A DNA stretch of 64,000 nt from contig NZ_BLPF01000001.1 of the NCBI RefSeq assembly GCF_011764425.1, forward strand, positions 1,417,001-1,481,000. Direction: 5' to 3'. This stretch comes from Phytohabitans houttuyneae. GTDB taxonomy: Bacteria; Actinomycetota; Actinomycetes; Mycobacteriales; Micromonosporaceae. This document shows positions 44,544-52,793 of the stretch, one piece after another (positions within the stretch are counted from its first letter, which is position 1; the number at the start of each line of letters is the position of its first letter). The notes under the pieces were generated by a model, which saw only the letters and a program-made list of their open reading frames with translations, had not been told where the DNA came from and did not search any database. The translations under genes and the position numbers were made by a program.

Positions 44544-46223
44544 TCAGCCCGCCCGCCGCGCGGTCGCCGCCCCGGCCGGCCCGGTCACCGTCATGCGGTC
44601 GCCGGCGAAGGCCACCGTCACCGCTGGGCCCGCGCCGGCCGGGTCGTCCGGGTGGTAGCGGCCCTCGCCGGACGGGAGCAGCTGGAGCGTCGGCGGCTCG
44701 CTGGCCGGCACCTCGGCCGCCTCGACGCCGCCCGCCTCGTTCAGCGCGTACCAGCCGAGCACCGGGCCGCGGCCGCCGGTGATCGTCACGTAGGTGCGCA
44801 GCTCGCCGCCGCTCGTGGTCGTGCCGGCCATCGCCACCCCCTCGATCGGCCCGAAAGCGGACTCGAACGCCTCCCGCTCCTGCCGCCCCTCCCGCGTGCG
44901 CCCGGCCAGCAGCTCGCGCACCGCCTCCTCGTGCCGGCGCAGGTCGCCGTCCGAGACTCCCTCGCGGGGCGGGAAGAGCGCGGCCACCGCGTCGGTGCCG
45001 GTCGCGACGACGGCGAGGCCGCCGTCGCGGGCGGAGACCCGGAAGGAGCCGCCGGTACCCAGCGTGTACGTGCCGGCGGCCGCGGTGAGGTCGCCCCGCA
45101 CCGCCTCGGCGCTCGGCGTGGGCAGCGGCTTGCCCTTGACCAGCGCCGGGCCGATCGCCTCCAGCAGCCGCTCGGCGGAGACCTTCGGCTTGTTCGACGC
45201 GATCGCGATCGTGCGGCGCTGGCCGGGCAGCCACACGACGACGGCGTTGTGCCCGACGTCGCCGCCACCCCCGGCGGTGGCCAGGAACGGCTCGCCGTAC
45301 CGCGAGGCGTCGAACGCCACCCAGCCCGGCGCCTCGCCGCGCCCGCCGCCCAGGTCGCGCCCCGGCTTCGCGATGGCCGCGGCGGAGCCGGCCGACACCA
45401 CCGCGCCGGTGAAGAGCGCGTGCGTCCAGGTCGCGAGGTCTTTCATCGTCATCGCGAGGCCACCGTTGCCTTCCACCGCCCAGTGCGGGCCGGCGAAGTC
45501 GCCGCGCTCCCCCGTGCCGCCGCCGTCCAGGTAGCCCACCGCCCTCGGCCCGGGCGCCGCCGGCTTGCCGGCCCAGAATCCGCCCGCCCGCCGGCCGTCC
45601 GGCAGCGGGAGGATCCGCGACGCGATGTAGTCCCGATAGCTGGCACCCGACACCTTGTCCACGATCAGGGCCAACAGAGTGTAACCAGCGTTGGAGTACA
45701 GGTACCGCTTTCCGGGCGCGGCGACCAGCTCCAGCTCGCCGATCGCGGCGATGGCCGCCTCGCGGCTCAGCGGCTCGGTGTCGTTGCCGTGCGTGCCGTT
45801 CAGGCCGCTGGTGTGCAGCAACAGCTGCCGTACGGTCGCCTCGCGCACCGGCCCGCGCAGCTCGGGCAGTAGCGCGCCGGCCCGGTCGTCGAGCCTGAGC
45901 CGGCCGTCGTCGACGAGGTGGTAGATCGCCGCGGCCGTGAACGCCTTGGTGATCGAGCCGATGCTGAACACGGTCGCGTCGGTGTTGGGGGTGGCGGAGG
46001 CGTCGTCGGCCGAGCCGTACGCCGCGAGGCAGTCGAACCGCTCCCCCGTCGCGACCGCGATCGAGCCGCTGAACCCGGCGCCCGCCCACGCGCTGAACGC
46101 CGCGTCCAGCTCGCGCGGGCAGGCACCGCCACGGCTCGGCTCGCTCGGTTGTGGACTGTCCTCAGTGCACGCCGCGGGCAGTAGGAGCGCCACCGCGGCC
46201 AGGATCGCCAGATGCCTCTTCAT
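44544..46223 (-). CDS. Serine hydrolase lipoprotein (class C beta-lactamase / DD-peptidase fold)
   Basis: 559 residues. Lipobox in LLLPAACTED makes it a lipoprotein outside the membrane. Active-site SxxK: SIGSITKAF (about 95); YxN: YSNAGY (about 190). A later HNAVVVWLPGQ region may give the third motif (HxG-like). The C-terminal 200 residues are an additional beta-rich domain (TYTLGTGGSFRVSARDGGLA), as in D-aminopeptidase-like proteins. First gene of a two-component operon, suggesting it helps respond to cell-wall stress. Substrate may be D-amino peptides, esters or beta-lactams. Confidence 0.9.
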   Translation of the reverse strand: MKRHLAILAAVALLLPAACTEDSPQPSEPSRGGACPRELDAAFSAWAGAGFSGSIAVATGERFDCLAAYGSADDASATPNTDATVFSIGSITKAFTAAAIYHLVDDGRLRLDDRAGALLPELRGPVREATVRQLLLHTSGLNGTHGNDTEPLSREAAIAAIGELELVAAPGKRYLYSNAGYTLLALIVDKVSGASYRDYIASRILPLPDGRRAGGFWAGKPAAPGPRAVGYLDGGGTGERGDFAGPHWAVEGNGGLAMTMKDLATWTHALFTGAVVSAGSAAAIAKPGRDLGGGRGEAPGWVAFDASRYGEPFLATAGGGGDVGHNAVVVWLPGQRRTIAIASNKPKVSAERLLEAIGPALVKGKPLPTPSAEAVRGDLTAAAGTYTLGTGGSFRVSARDGGLAVVATGTDAVAALFPPREGVSDGDLRRHEEAVRELLAGRTREGRQEREAFESAFGPIEGVAMAGTTTSGGELRTYVTITGGRGPVLGWYALNEAGGVEAAEVPASEPPTLQLLPSGEGRYHPDDPAGAGPAVTVAFAGDRMTVTGPAGAATARRAG

Positions 46224-46233
46224 GCCGCCGAAG

Positions 46234-47646
46234 CTAGGAGCGGCGTGGTGAACGAGCTGTAAACGAGCCCAGCGCGACCACGATGCCCAGGATGGCGAGC
46301 GCCGCGCCGAGCAGCAGCACCGCGTCGGCGCCGTGGGCGGAGAAGCCCGCGCTCTGCCCGTCCGGCAGCATGCTCGACGCCGCGGTGATGCTGGCGGCCA
46401 CGCCGAGCGCGGCGCCGACGTACCGCGCGGTGTTGTTGGCGCCCGAGCCCATCGCGACCCGGTCCGCGGGCACGCTGGCGACGGCCATCCGGGCGAGGGC
46501 CGCGTTGAGCAGCCCGCTGCCCGCACCCGAGAGCAACAACCCCGGGATGGTACGCAGCCACGAGCGCGCGTCCGCGTACCCGAGCATCGTCACGTAGCCG
46601 ACCGCGGTGAGCGCGAAGCCGAGCGCGAGCTGGCGGGCCGGCGCGACCCGCGTGCCGAGGCGGCGCATCTGGTTGCTGACCACGAACGAGGCGCCCGCCC
46701 ACACGAAGGCCAAGCCGGCCGCGCCGAGCGCGCTCACCCCGATCAGCCGCTGCACCAGCGTCGGGAGCACGGTGCTGGGCCCGAGCGCGGCGAGCCCGGT
46801 GAAGAGCGCGCCCAGCGTGGCGATCCGGAAGTCCACCCGGCGGAAGAGCGCCAGGTCGAGCATCGGCGCCCGACCGCGCGCCTGCACCGCGACGAAGGCC
46901 GCCAGCAGCACCGCGGCCAGCGCCAGCGGTACCAGCGTCGCCGGCCGCAGCCAGCCGGTGCGCCCGGTGGTCACGGCGACGAGCAGCAGCGCCAGGCCGG
47001 CACCGAGGGTCAGCACGCCGGGCACGTCGACGCGGGCGGCTCGTGCGGCGCGTGACTCCTCGAGCAGCGGGCCGCCGGCCAACGCGAGCACCGCGGCGAG
47101 GGCCGCGAGGATGACGTAGAACCAGCGCCAGCTGCCGACCGCGGCGAGGGCGGCCGAGGCGAGCGGGCCGATCGCGATGCCGGCGCCGAGCATCGACGCC
47201 CAGCGGGCGGTGGCGTGCGCGCGCCCGGCCCCGGTGTGGAACGCGTGCCCCAGCAGCCCCAGCCCGGCGGCGAGGATGGCCGCGCCGGCCACACCCTGCA
47301 CCACGCGGGCGGCGATGAAGGTACCGGCGTTCGGCGCGACCGCGGTGGCGGCCGTGCTCACCGCCAGCAGCGCGAGGCCGATCCGGAAGACGCGGCGGCG
47401 CCCGAAGTCGTCGCCCAGGCTGCCCGCCACGAGCAGGGTGGCGGCGAGGCCCAAGGTGATCGCGTTGATCAGCCAGGTCTGCGTGGTCAGGCCGGCACCG
47501 AGGCTGCGCGCGGTCTCCGGGAGCACGGCGACCGGCGCGGTGTAGTTCATGAGGACGAGCAGGGTCGCGGCGCAGACCACGAAGAGGGCGCGGGACCCGG
47601 ACCGCGTCTCGTCCCGGGGCGGCGCCAGCACGGCTGTTGTCGACAT
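46234..47646 (-). CDS. MFS drug efflux transporter (14-helix DHA2 type)
   Basis: 470 residues, about 14 membrane helices. Motif A: GSLGDDFGRRRVFRIG; motif C-like: ILAAGLGLLGHAFHTGAGRA. NYTAPVAVLPETARSLGAGL, TQTWLINAITLGLAATLLVA is the DHA2-type start. Divergent from an HxlR-type regulator across 100 bases with a large inverted repeat, so export is likely inducible. It ends 10 bases before the serine hydrolase operon starts and may read through into it. Confidence 0.92.
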   Translation of the reverse strand: MSTTAVLAPPRDETRSGSRALFVVCAATLLVLMNYTAPVAVLPETARSLGAGLTTQTWLINAITLGLAATLLVAGSLGDDFGRRRVFRIGLALLAVSTAATAVAPNAGTFIAARVVQGVAGAAILAAGLGLLGHAFHTGAGRAHATARWASMLGAGIAIGPLASAALAAVGSWRWFYVILAALAAVLALAGGPLLEESRAARAARVDVPGVLTLGAGLALLLVAVTTGRTGWLRPATLVPLALAAVLLAAFVAVQARGRAPMLDLALFRRVDFRIATLGALFTGLAALGPSTVLPTLVQRLIGVSALGAAGLAFVWAGASFVVSNQMRRLGTRVAPARQLALGFALTAVGYVTMLGYADARSWLRTIPGLLLSGAGSGLLNAALARMAVASVPADRVAMGSGANNTARYVGAALGVAASITAASSMLPDGQSAGFSAHGADAVLLLGAALAILGIVVALGSFTARSPRRS

Positions 47647-47675
47647 GCGCGGATCTCCCAGCTTCGGTCACAAAG

Positions 47676-47722
47676 GTTCAATGAACGAACTGACCCTAGC
47701 AAGGTCGGTTCGTTGAATGAAC
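47676..47722. promoter_or_regulatory. Operator between the MFS gene and the HxlR regulator
   Basis: Two 20-base arms, 47676-47695 and 47703-47722, pair at 17 of 20 positions around CTAGCAA. Each contains GTTC and GAAC blocks. This fits an HxlR dimer-of-dimers site controlling both genes. Confidence 0.65.
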
Positions 47723-47746
47723 TGAGCTGGGGGTAGGATCACACTC

Positions 47747-48274
47747 GTGGCGCTGGGCAAAAACTACGAAGGGCAGAACTGCTCACTGGCCAGAGCGCTG
47801 GAGCTGGTCGGCGAGCGCTGGACGCTGCTCATCGTCCGCGACGCCTTCTACGGCGTGCACCGCTACGGCGACCTGCTGGCCCACCTGGACATCCCGCGCG
47901 CCGTCCTGGCCGACCGCCTGGCCACGCTGGTCGAGGCCGGCATCCTCGAGCGCCACCGCTACCAGGACTCCCCGCCCCGCGACGAGTACAAGCTGACCGC
48001 CCGCGGCGTCGAGCTCTGGTCGGTGATCTTCCCGCTGATGTCCTGGGGCGAGCGCCACTTCGCCACCGGCAAGCCCTTGCGCACCTTCCGCCACGCGAAG
48101 TGCGGCACCGAGATCGACCCGGCCAGCCGCTGCCCCACCTGCGGAAACACCGACGTCCCGCCGGCCGACATCGAGTCACACCCCGGCCCCGGCAAGCCCA
48201 CCCACCCGAGGCAGGACCCGGTCAGCGTCGCCCTCCGCGCCGGCCCGCACCGCTTGCTCCAGCCGGTGCTCTAG
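47747..48274 (+). CDS. HxlR-family transcriptional regulator
   Basis: 175 residues from GTG 47747. HxlR winged helix: CSLARALELVGERWTLLIVR, DAFYGVHRYGDLLAHLDIPR, AVLADRLATLVEAGILERHR, YKLTARGVELWSVIFPLMSW. The C-terminal tail has a zinc-ribbon-like cysteine set (KCGTEIDPASRCPTCG), less common in the family, and a Pro-rich end. The Cys in NCSLA near the N-terminus is the position used for redox or aldehyde sensing in relatives. Divergent MFS gene is the likely target. Confidence 0.93.
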   Translation: MALGKNYEGQNCSLARALELVGERWTLLIVRDAFYGVHRYGDLLAHLDIPRAVLADRLATLVEAGILERHRYQDSPPRDEYKLTARGVELWSVIFPLMSWGERHFATGKPLRTFRHAKCGTEIDPASRCPTCGNTDVPPADIESHPGPGKPTHPRQDPVSVALRAGPHRLLQPVL

Positions 48275-48299
48275 CTCGCCCTCGCGGGCCTCCAGCCCC

Positions 48300-48361
48300 G
48301 TTGATCAGGGACTTCGTGCCTGGAAACGCCGGCAGACACGCCCGCCAACTCCCTGATCAAC
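48300..48361. repeat. Palindromic intergenic repeat, copy 2
   Basis: Arms GTTGATCAGGGACTT (48300-48314) and AACTCCCTGATCAAC (48347-48361), one mismatch, 32-base loop. Same family, arm length and loop length as 33233-33294. It lies between two convergent genes and may act as a terminator here. Confidence 0.85.
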
Positions 48362-48382
48362 TGCGATAGCTGCCGTCCCTGC

Positions 48383-49150
48383 TCAGGCGAGGGGGTACCG
48401 CGTCGGTTGGGTGGGTTGCCAGGTGCCGGCGTGTTCCTCGCGGGGGGTGACCTCTATCGTGCCGGCGTCTATGCGGATGAGGGTCCATGAGCGGGGAGTG
48501 CCGCGGACCCGGCGGCTCGTGGCGGTGCCCGCCACCACCTCGACCACGGCGTGCCCGCCGGCAAGCGGCACGCGCCTCGACCGTGGCACGTGCGTGTGGC
48601 CGGCCAGCACAAGGTCGACGCGGGCGGCGGCCAGCGCGTGTTCCAGGCGGTTGCGGCCCACGATGCCGGCGGCGCCGGTCGCGAACGGCGGGTGGTGCAG
48701 GGCCAGCAGCCGCACGCCGGGCGTTGCCGCGCCGAGGTGGTCGACAAGGGCACCGGCCTGGGTGCCGGTGACCGCGCCGTTCTTCCACCGCCAGCGTGGC
48801 ATCGAGTTCAGGCCGAGGGCGGTCAGGCCGGGCGTGCGCACGAGCGGATCCAGGTCCGCGCAGATCGCGGCGCGATAGCGGGTGTACGGCCGTAGTGCGC
48901 GAGCCGGCACCGACAGCGGCACGTCGTGGTTGCCGGGCACGACGAGGCGCGGGGTGGGCAAGCGGTCGAGGAGGGCGGCCGCCGCCCTGAACTGGCTCGG
49001 GCGGGCGCGCATCGTGCAGTCGCCGGTGACCACGGTCAGCGTGGGCGTGGCGGCGGCCACGTCGGCGGCCAGGGTTCGCACCGCGAGCGGGTCGTCGGCG
49101 CCCAGGTGCAGGTCGGAGACGTGCGCGATGACAAGTGGCGGCACGGTCAC
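48383..49150 (-). CDS. Calcineurin-like metallophosphoesterase
   Basis: 255 residues. All five metal-binding blocks are visible: VSDLHLG, VVTGDCT (Asp), VVPGNHDVPL, LALHHPPF, VLAGHTHVPRS. Two-metal phosphoesterase, cytoplasmic, no signal peptide. GTG 49150 overlaps the stop of the diacylglycerol-kinase-like gene (GTGA); GTG 49144 is also possible. Substrate is unknown; the neighbour suggests phospholipid- or nucleotide-related chemistry. Confidence 0.92.
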   Translation of the reverse strand: MTVPPLVIAHVSDLHLGADDPLAVRTLAADVAAATPTLTVVTGDCTMRARPSQFRAAAALLDRLPTPRLVVPGNHDVPLSVPARALRPYTRYRAAICADLDPLVRTPGLTALGLNSMPRWRWKNGAVTGTQAGALVDHLGAATPGVRLLALHHPPFATGAAGIVGRNRLEHALAAARVDLVLAGHTHVPRSRRVPLAGGHAVVEVVAGTATSRRVRGTPRSWTLIRIDAGTIEVTPREEHAGTWQPTQPTRYPLA

Positions 49151-50424
49151 CGGCCGGCGGGGAGGGCGAGCCGGCCGAGCCGGGCCCAGTCCACGGAGGG
49201 ACGCGGCGGCGGCACGCCGGGGCGGTGTCGCGGCACCCGGACCCGCAGGGCCGCCCGCTGGATCGTGCACGACACCGGCGTCGGCAGCGATACGGCCTCG
49301 CCGTCGATGCCGACCGGGACCAGCGGCGTGTCGGCCTCGACGACCACCCGGTCGACGGTCGTGATCGTGAGCACCTTCGAGCGCAGCCCCCGCACCAGCC
49401 GGGTCGCGTCCATCGCGCCGCGCACCTTGACCGCGAGGACGCCGAGCACGCCACGGTCCAGCCGGGGGCGGCGGCCGAGGCCGGCGATGTCGTCCGCGTC
49501 GTACGGGTTGTTGCTGACCAGCACCGCCTGCGGTCCGGCGAGCTCGATGTCGCCGACCCGTACCCGCAGATGCGCCCCGCCCTCCTCGGCCAGCAGGTCC
49601 GGCAGCAGGTCCAGCGTGGTGCCGGCCTTGTCGTCGCGGTAGGCGGGGCTCTTGACCACGGCCGCGTACGCGCCGAACGAGGCGTTGTTGACGAACGTGC
49701 GGTCGCCGATCCGGCCGAGGTCGACCCGCACCTCGACCCCGTCGGTGAGCGCGTCGAGGCAGGTCGCCGGATCCTGGCGGTCGAGGCCGAGGTCGAGCGC
49801 GAAGTGGTTGCGGGTGCCGGCGGAGATCACCATGAACGGGACGCCACGCTCCGCCGCCACGCCCGCCACCAGCGCCTGCGTGCCGTCGCCGCCGGCCACG
49901 CCGAGCAGGTCGGCACCGCTGTCGAGGGCGCGCCGGGCGAGCGCGACGACGTCGGTCGGCCCGTTGAGGAGCGCGACGTCGGCGCCGAGCGCGCGGGCCC
50001 GGTCGGCGAGGTGGAAGCGCTCGACCTTCCCGCCGCCGGAGCGCGGGTTCATGATGAGGAACGGATGGCGCGGCGGCGGCGTCTCGTACTCGTGCGGCTT
50101 GATCGGCGCGACGAGCGCGGCGCGGCCGGCGGCGAGGGCGGCTGACCACAGCACCACGGTGACCACGACGACCCAGAGCAGGTGCGCGCGGAGGTACATC
50201 ACGGCGACCGCGACCGGCGCGGCGACCAGCACCACCGCGGCGAGCCAGCGCACCAGCCCGCGGCGGGCGAGAAACCACCAGGCGGCCGCGAGTGCCACCG
50301 CGACGCCGGCGAAGCCCACGAGGATCAGCAGCAGGCTCCCGCGCAGGCCGGCGGCGGCGAGCGGAAACACCGCCGCGGCGAGCGCCAGGACGATCGCCAG
50401 CCGGGCCAGCCAGTTCGGCGTCAC
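49147..50424 (-). CDS. Membrane protein with diacylglycerol kinase catalytic domain
   Basis: 425 residues. Four membrane helices (WLARLAIVLALAAAVFPLAA to LLWVVVVTVVLWSAALAAGR) precede a DAGK/LCB5 catalytic domain: PFLIMNPRSGGGKVERFHLA, LLGVAGGDGTQALVAGVAAE (GGDGT), GTRNHFALDLGLDRQD, VNNASFGAYA. Probably phosphorylates a membrane lipid such as diacylglycerol. The fusion of a membrane anchor and DAGK domain recurs in actinobacteria. GTG 50424 overlaps the amidotransferase stop. Confidence 0.9.
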   Translation of the reverse strand: MTPNWLARLAIVLALAAAVFPLAAAGLRGSLLLILVGFAGVAVALAAAWWFLARRGLVRWLAAVVLVAAPVAVAVMYLRAHLLWVVVVTVVLWSAALAAGRAALVAPIKPHEYETPPPRHPFLIMNPRSGGGKVERFHLADRARALGADVALLNGPTDVVALARRALDSGADLLGVAGGDGTQALVAGVAAERGVPFMVISAGTRNHFALDLGLDRQDPATCLDALTDGVEVRVDLGRIGDRTFVNNASFGAYAAVVKSPAYRDDKAGTTLDLLPDLLAEEGGAHLRVRVGDIELAGPQAVLVSNNPYDADDIAGLGRRPRLDRGVLGVLAVKVRGAMDATRLVRGLRSKVLTITTVDRVVVEADTPLVPVGIDGEAVSLPTPVSCTIQRAALRVRVPRHRPGVPPPRPSVDWARLGRLALPAGR

Positions 50425-51257
50425 GCCTTCCTCGGACGGAACGTGCCGAGCTCGTCGGCACCCTTCTGCACGACCAGGTAGCTGGACTCGGGTATCGGCA
50501 GCCACGCGTCCCTCAGGTCGGCGATCGGCTCGGAGACGACGAGGCGGGTCTCGTCGGACACGCGCTGGAAGACCTCGTTCTCCGGGTACAGCTCGCGCAG
50601 CGCTCTGATCTCGGTGCTGTAGGACAGCGACCGGCTCTTGCCTTCGGTGGAGTACCGGAACGCCCACAGCCGGTTACCGTCGGTGGTCGCCACCGTCATC
50701 TGCATCGGCTGCGCCACGCCGTGCGCGCGCCCGACCTCCTCGACGAAGCCCACCATCCGCTCCACCGCCGCGACCGGCTCGTCCTTCAGCCCGAAGGTGA
50801 GCGCGAGGTAGAACATGACCTCCGAGTCGGTCGAGCCGGCGATGGACGGGTACAGGGCGGGGTCGACCGCGAACACGAGGTCGCGCTTGAGCTTCGCGAA
50901 CTCGTGAATCGCTCCATTGTGGAGCCAAAGCCAGCGCCCGTCGCGGAACGGGTGGCAGTTGGTCTGCTGCACCGGCGTGCCGGTGCTCGCCCGGATGTGT
51001 GCCAGCAGGAGCGGCGAGGAGATCGCGTGGGACAGCTCGCGCAGGTTGTGGTCACCCCACGCGGGACCGATGCCGCGGAAGAGCGCCGGCGAGGGCGGAC
51101 CGTCCACTCCGTACCATCCGATGCCGAAGCCGTCGCCGTTCGTCGTCTCCACGCCGAACTTGGCGTGCAGGCTCTGGTCGATGAGCGAGTGCTTCGGCTT
51201 GTAGAGCAGTTCCTCGAGCAGGATCGGCGTCCCCGAGTAGGCCAGCCAGCGACACAT
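50421..51257 (-). CDS. Class II glutamine amidotransferase
   Basis: 278 residues. N-terminal nucleophile Cys2 (MCRWLAYSGTP), the Ntn-type start. GDGFGIGWYG, LLAHIRASTG, NCHPFRDGRWLWLHNGAIHE and GSTDSEVMFYLAL are the GATase_4/EgtC-like pattern. No synthetase partner is adjacent; it is coupled to the DAGK gene and the phosphoesterase. It probably hydrolyses a gamma-glutamyl amide; true substrate unknown. In EgtC it acts in ergothioneine synthesis, but no egtABDE genes are here. Confidence 0.92.
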   Translation of the reverse strand: MCRWLAYSGTPILLEELLYKPKHSLIDQSLHAKFGVETTNGDGFGIGWYGVDGPPSPALFRGIGPAWGDHNLRELSHAISSPLLLAHIRASTGTPVQQTNCHPFRDGRWLWLHNGAIHEFAKLKRDLVFAVDPALYPSIAGSTDSEVMFYLALTFGLKDEPVAAVERMVGFVEEVGRAHGVAQPMQMTVATTDGNRLWAFRYSTEGKSRSLSYSTEIRALRELYPENEVFQRVSDETRLVVSEPIADLRDAWLPIPESSYLVVQKGADELGTFRPRKA

Positions 51258-51274
51258 CGTGTCTCCCCTTCCCT

Positions 51275-52723
51275 TCAGATCCCGGTGATGACCGGAATCC
51301 GCCCCGCTCTGGCGGCCGCGGCGAGCGCCGTGTGGTCGTCCTCGCTCTGGTCTGCGTAGCGCTCGCTGAACTCCAGCAGCGCCCGGTCGAACGTGTCGTC
51401 CTCACCGAGGTACGCCGCGATGGCCACCCGGTCGCCGGTCCGCGCGTGTGCCCGGGCCAGCACCCACCCGCAGAGGTCGCCGTAGGCCCGCATCGTCGCC
51501 GCGTCCATGCCCTCGATGACGGCGGACTGCTTCCAGTCCCGCAGCTGCCGTACGTAGAAGTCGCGCACCTGGCCGTCGATGCCCTCGGCGGTCTGCCAGC
51601 CGAGGAAGATGTCGCTGACCGCCTGCATCAGCCGCTGCCCCGCGACCACCCGCTCGCCGCAGTGCCGCACGCACGGCAGCACACCACTGTCCATGATGTA
51701 CGGTGCGAGGACGGATACCTGCGCCTCCTTGACCTGCAGCAGCAGCGCGTCGGAGTCGTCGCGGCCGCGCAGCAGCACGATCCAGCACCGGGTGCCGACG
51801 CTGCCCACACCGACCACCTTGCGGGCCATGTCGACGAACTCGAACGAGTCGAGCAGGTGCCGGCGGTCGTCCGGCAGCGTGCGCCGGTAGCCGCGCAGCA
51901 GGCCCCGCAGCTGCTCCTCGAGGAGCTTGCGCTCGATGTCGGGGAGCAGGTCGTGCACGGGTACCACGAGCGGCGGGTCGGCGATTATCCGCCGCTGCCC
52001 GTCGACGACGCCGGTCAGCTTGCGCAGGGCCTGGAGGCTGTCGTGGGTGCGCGCCTTCGCCTGCGCCCGCTGAAACCGCTTGAGGGTGCGCTTGGACGGT
52101 GTCGTGCTGATGATGCGGGAGACCGCGCTCGCGTCGGCGTGGGCGTACCAGACGGCCAGCTCCCCCATCCCCGCGAACGTCGCCATCGCGTTGCGGTAGC
52201 TGCTCAGTGTGGTCTTCACGATCGCGGCCCGCTCCTTGCGGCCGAAGCCGTTGTCGCGCGCGGCGATGACGAAGCTGGCGGCGAGCCGCTTCACGTCCCA
52301 CTCCCACGGGCCCGGGAAGGTCTCGTCGAAGTCGTTGATGTCGAAGACGAGGTTGCGCTCCGGCGACGCGTACCCGCCGAAGTTGGTCAGGTGGGCATCC
52401 CCGCACAGTTGGGTGACGAAGCCGGACACCGGGGTCGAAGCGAGGTCACCCGCCATGACGGCCGCGGCGCCGCGGTAGTACGTGAACGGCGAGACGAGCA
52501 TCCGGCCGTGTCGGATCGGTACCAGCTCCGGCAGGCGCGAGGCACCTTGCGCGATGAGCACGTCGACCGGGTCCGGCCGGTCCTTGGCCGGCCGCCACTC
52601 GGCGTGGCTCGCGTGGGGCACCTGTTTCCGGGCGGCCCGCCCTTCTTTCGCGCGCGCTTTCGGGTCACGTCGCTGCTCGCTGCCCGCCCCTATGAACGGC
52701 AGGTGTGCGGCCGTCGTCATCAT
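51275..52723 (-). CDS. DUF2252 family protein
   Basis: 482 residues. DUF2252 pattern: LVPIRHGRMLVSPFTYYRGA, AAVMAGDLASTPVSGFVTQL, CGDAHLTNFGGYASPERNLV, FDINDFDETFPGPWEWDVKR. The fold is kinase-like (HLTNFG and DINDFDE resemble aminoglycoside-phosphotransferase catalytic and metal sites), so a small-molecule kinase is possible but unproven. ATG 52723 sits after GGGGGTGAGCC. TACGAT near 52752-52747 is a possible -10 box. In line with the GATase/DAGK/phosphoesterase genes, 17 bases upstream. Confidence 0.9.
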   Translation of the reverse strand: MMTTAAHLPFIGAGSEQRRDPKARAKEGRAARKQVPHASHAEWRPAKDRPDPVDVLIAQGASRLPELVPIRHGRMLVSPFTYYRGAAAVMAGDLASTPVSGFVTQLCGDAHLTNFGGYASPERNLVFDINDFDETFPGPWEWDVKRLAASFVIAARDNGFGRKERAAIVKTTLSSYRNAMATFAGMGELAVWYAHADASAVSRIISTTPSKRTLKRFQRAQAKARTHDSLQALRKLTGVVDGQRRIIADPPLVVPVHDLLPDIERKLLEEQLRGLLRGYRRTLPDDRRHLLDSFEFVDMARKVVGVGSVGTRCWIVLLRGRDDSDALLLQVKEAQVSVLAPYIMDSGVLPCVRHCGERVVAGQRLMQAVSDIFLGWQTAEGIDGQVRDFYVRQLRDWKQSAVIEGMDAATMRAYGDLCGWVLARAHARTGDRVAIAAYLGEDDTFDRALLEFSERYADQSEDDHTALAAAARAGRIPVITGI

Positions 52724-52793
52724 GGCTCACCCCCGCTGATCATGTGATCGTATAGCGGTCCAGGTGCGGAATGAGCCGATTCGCCACCTTCGC

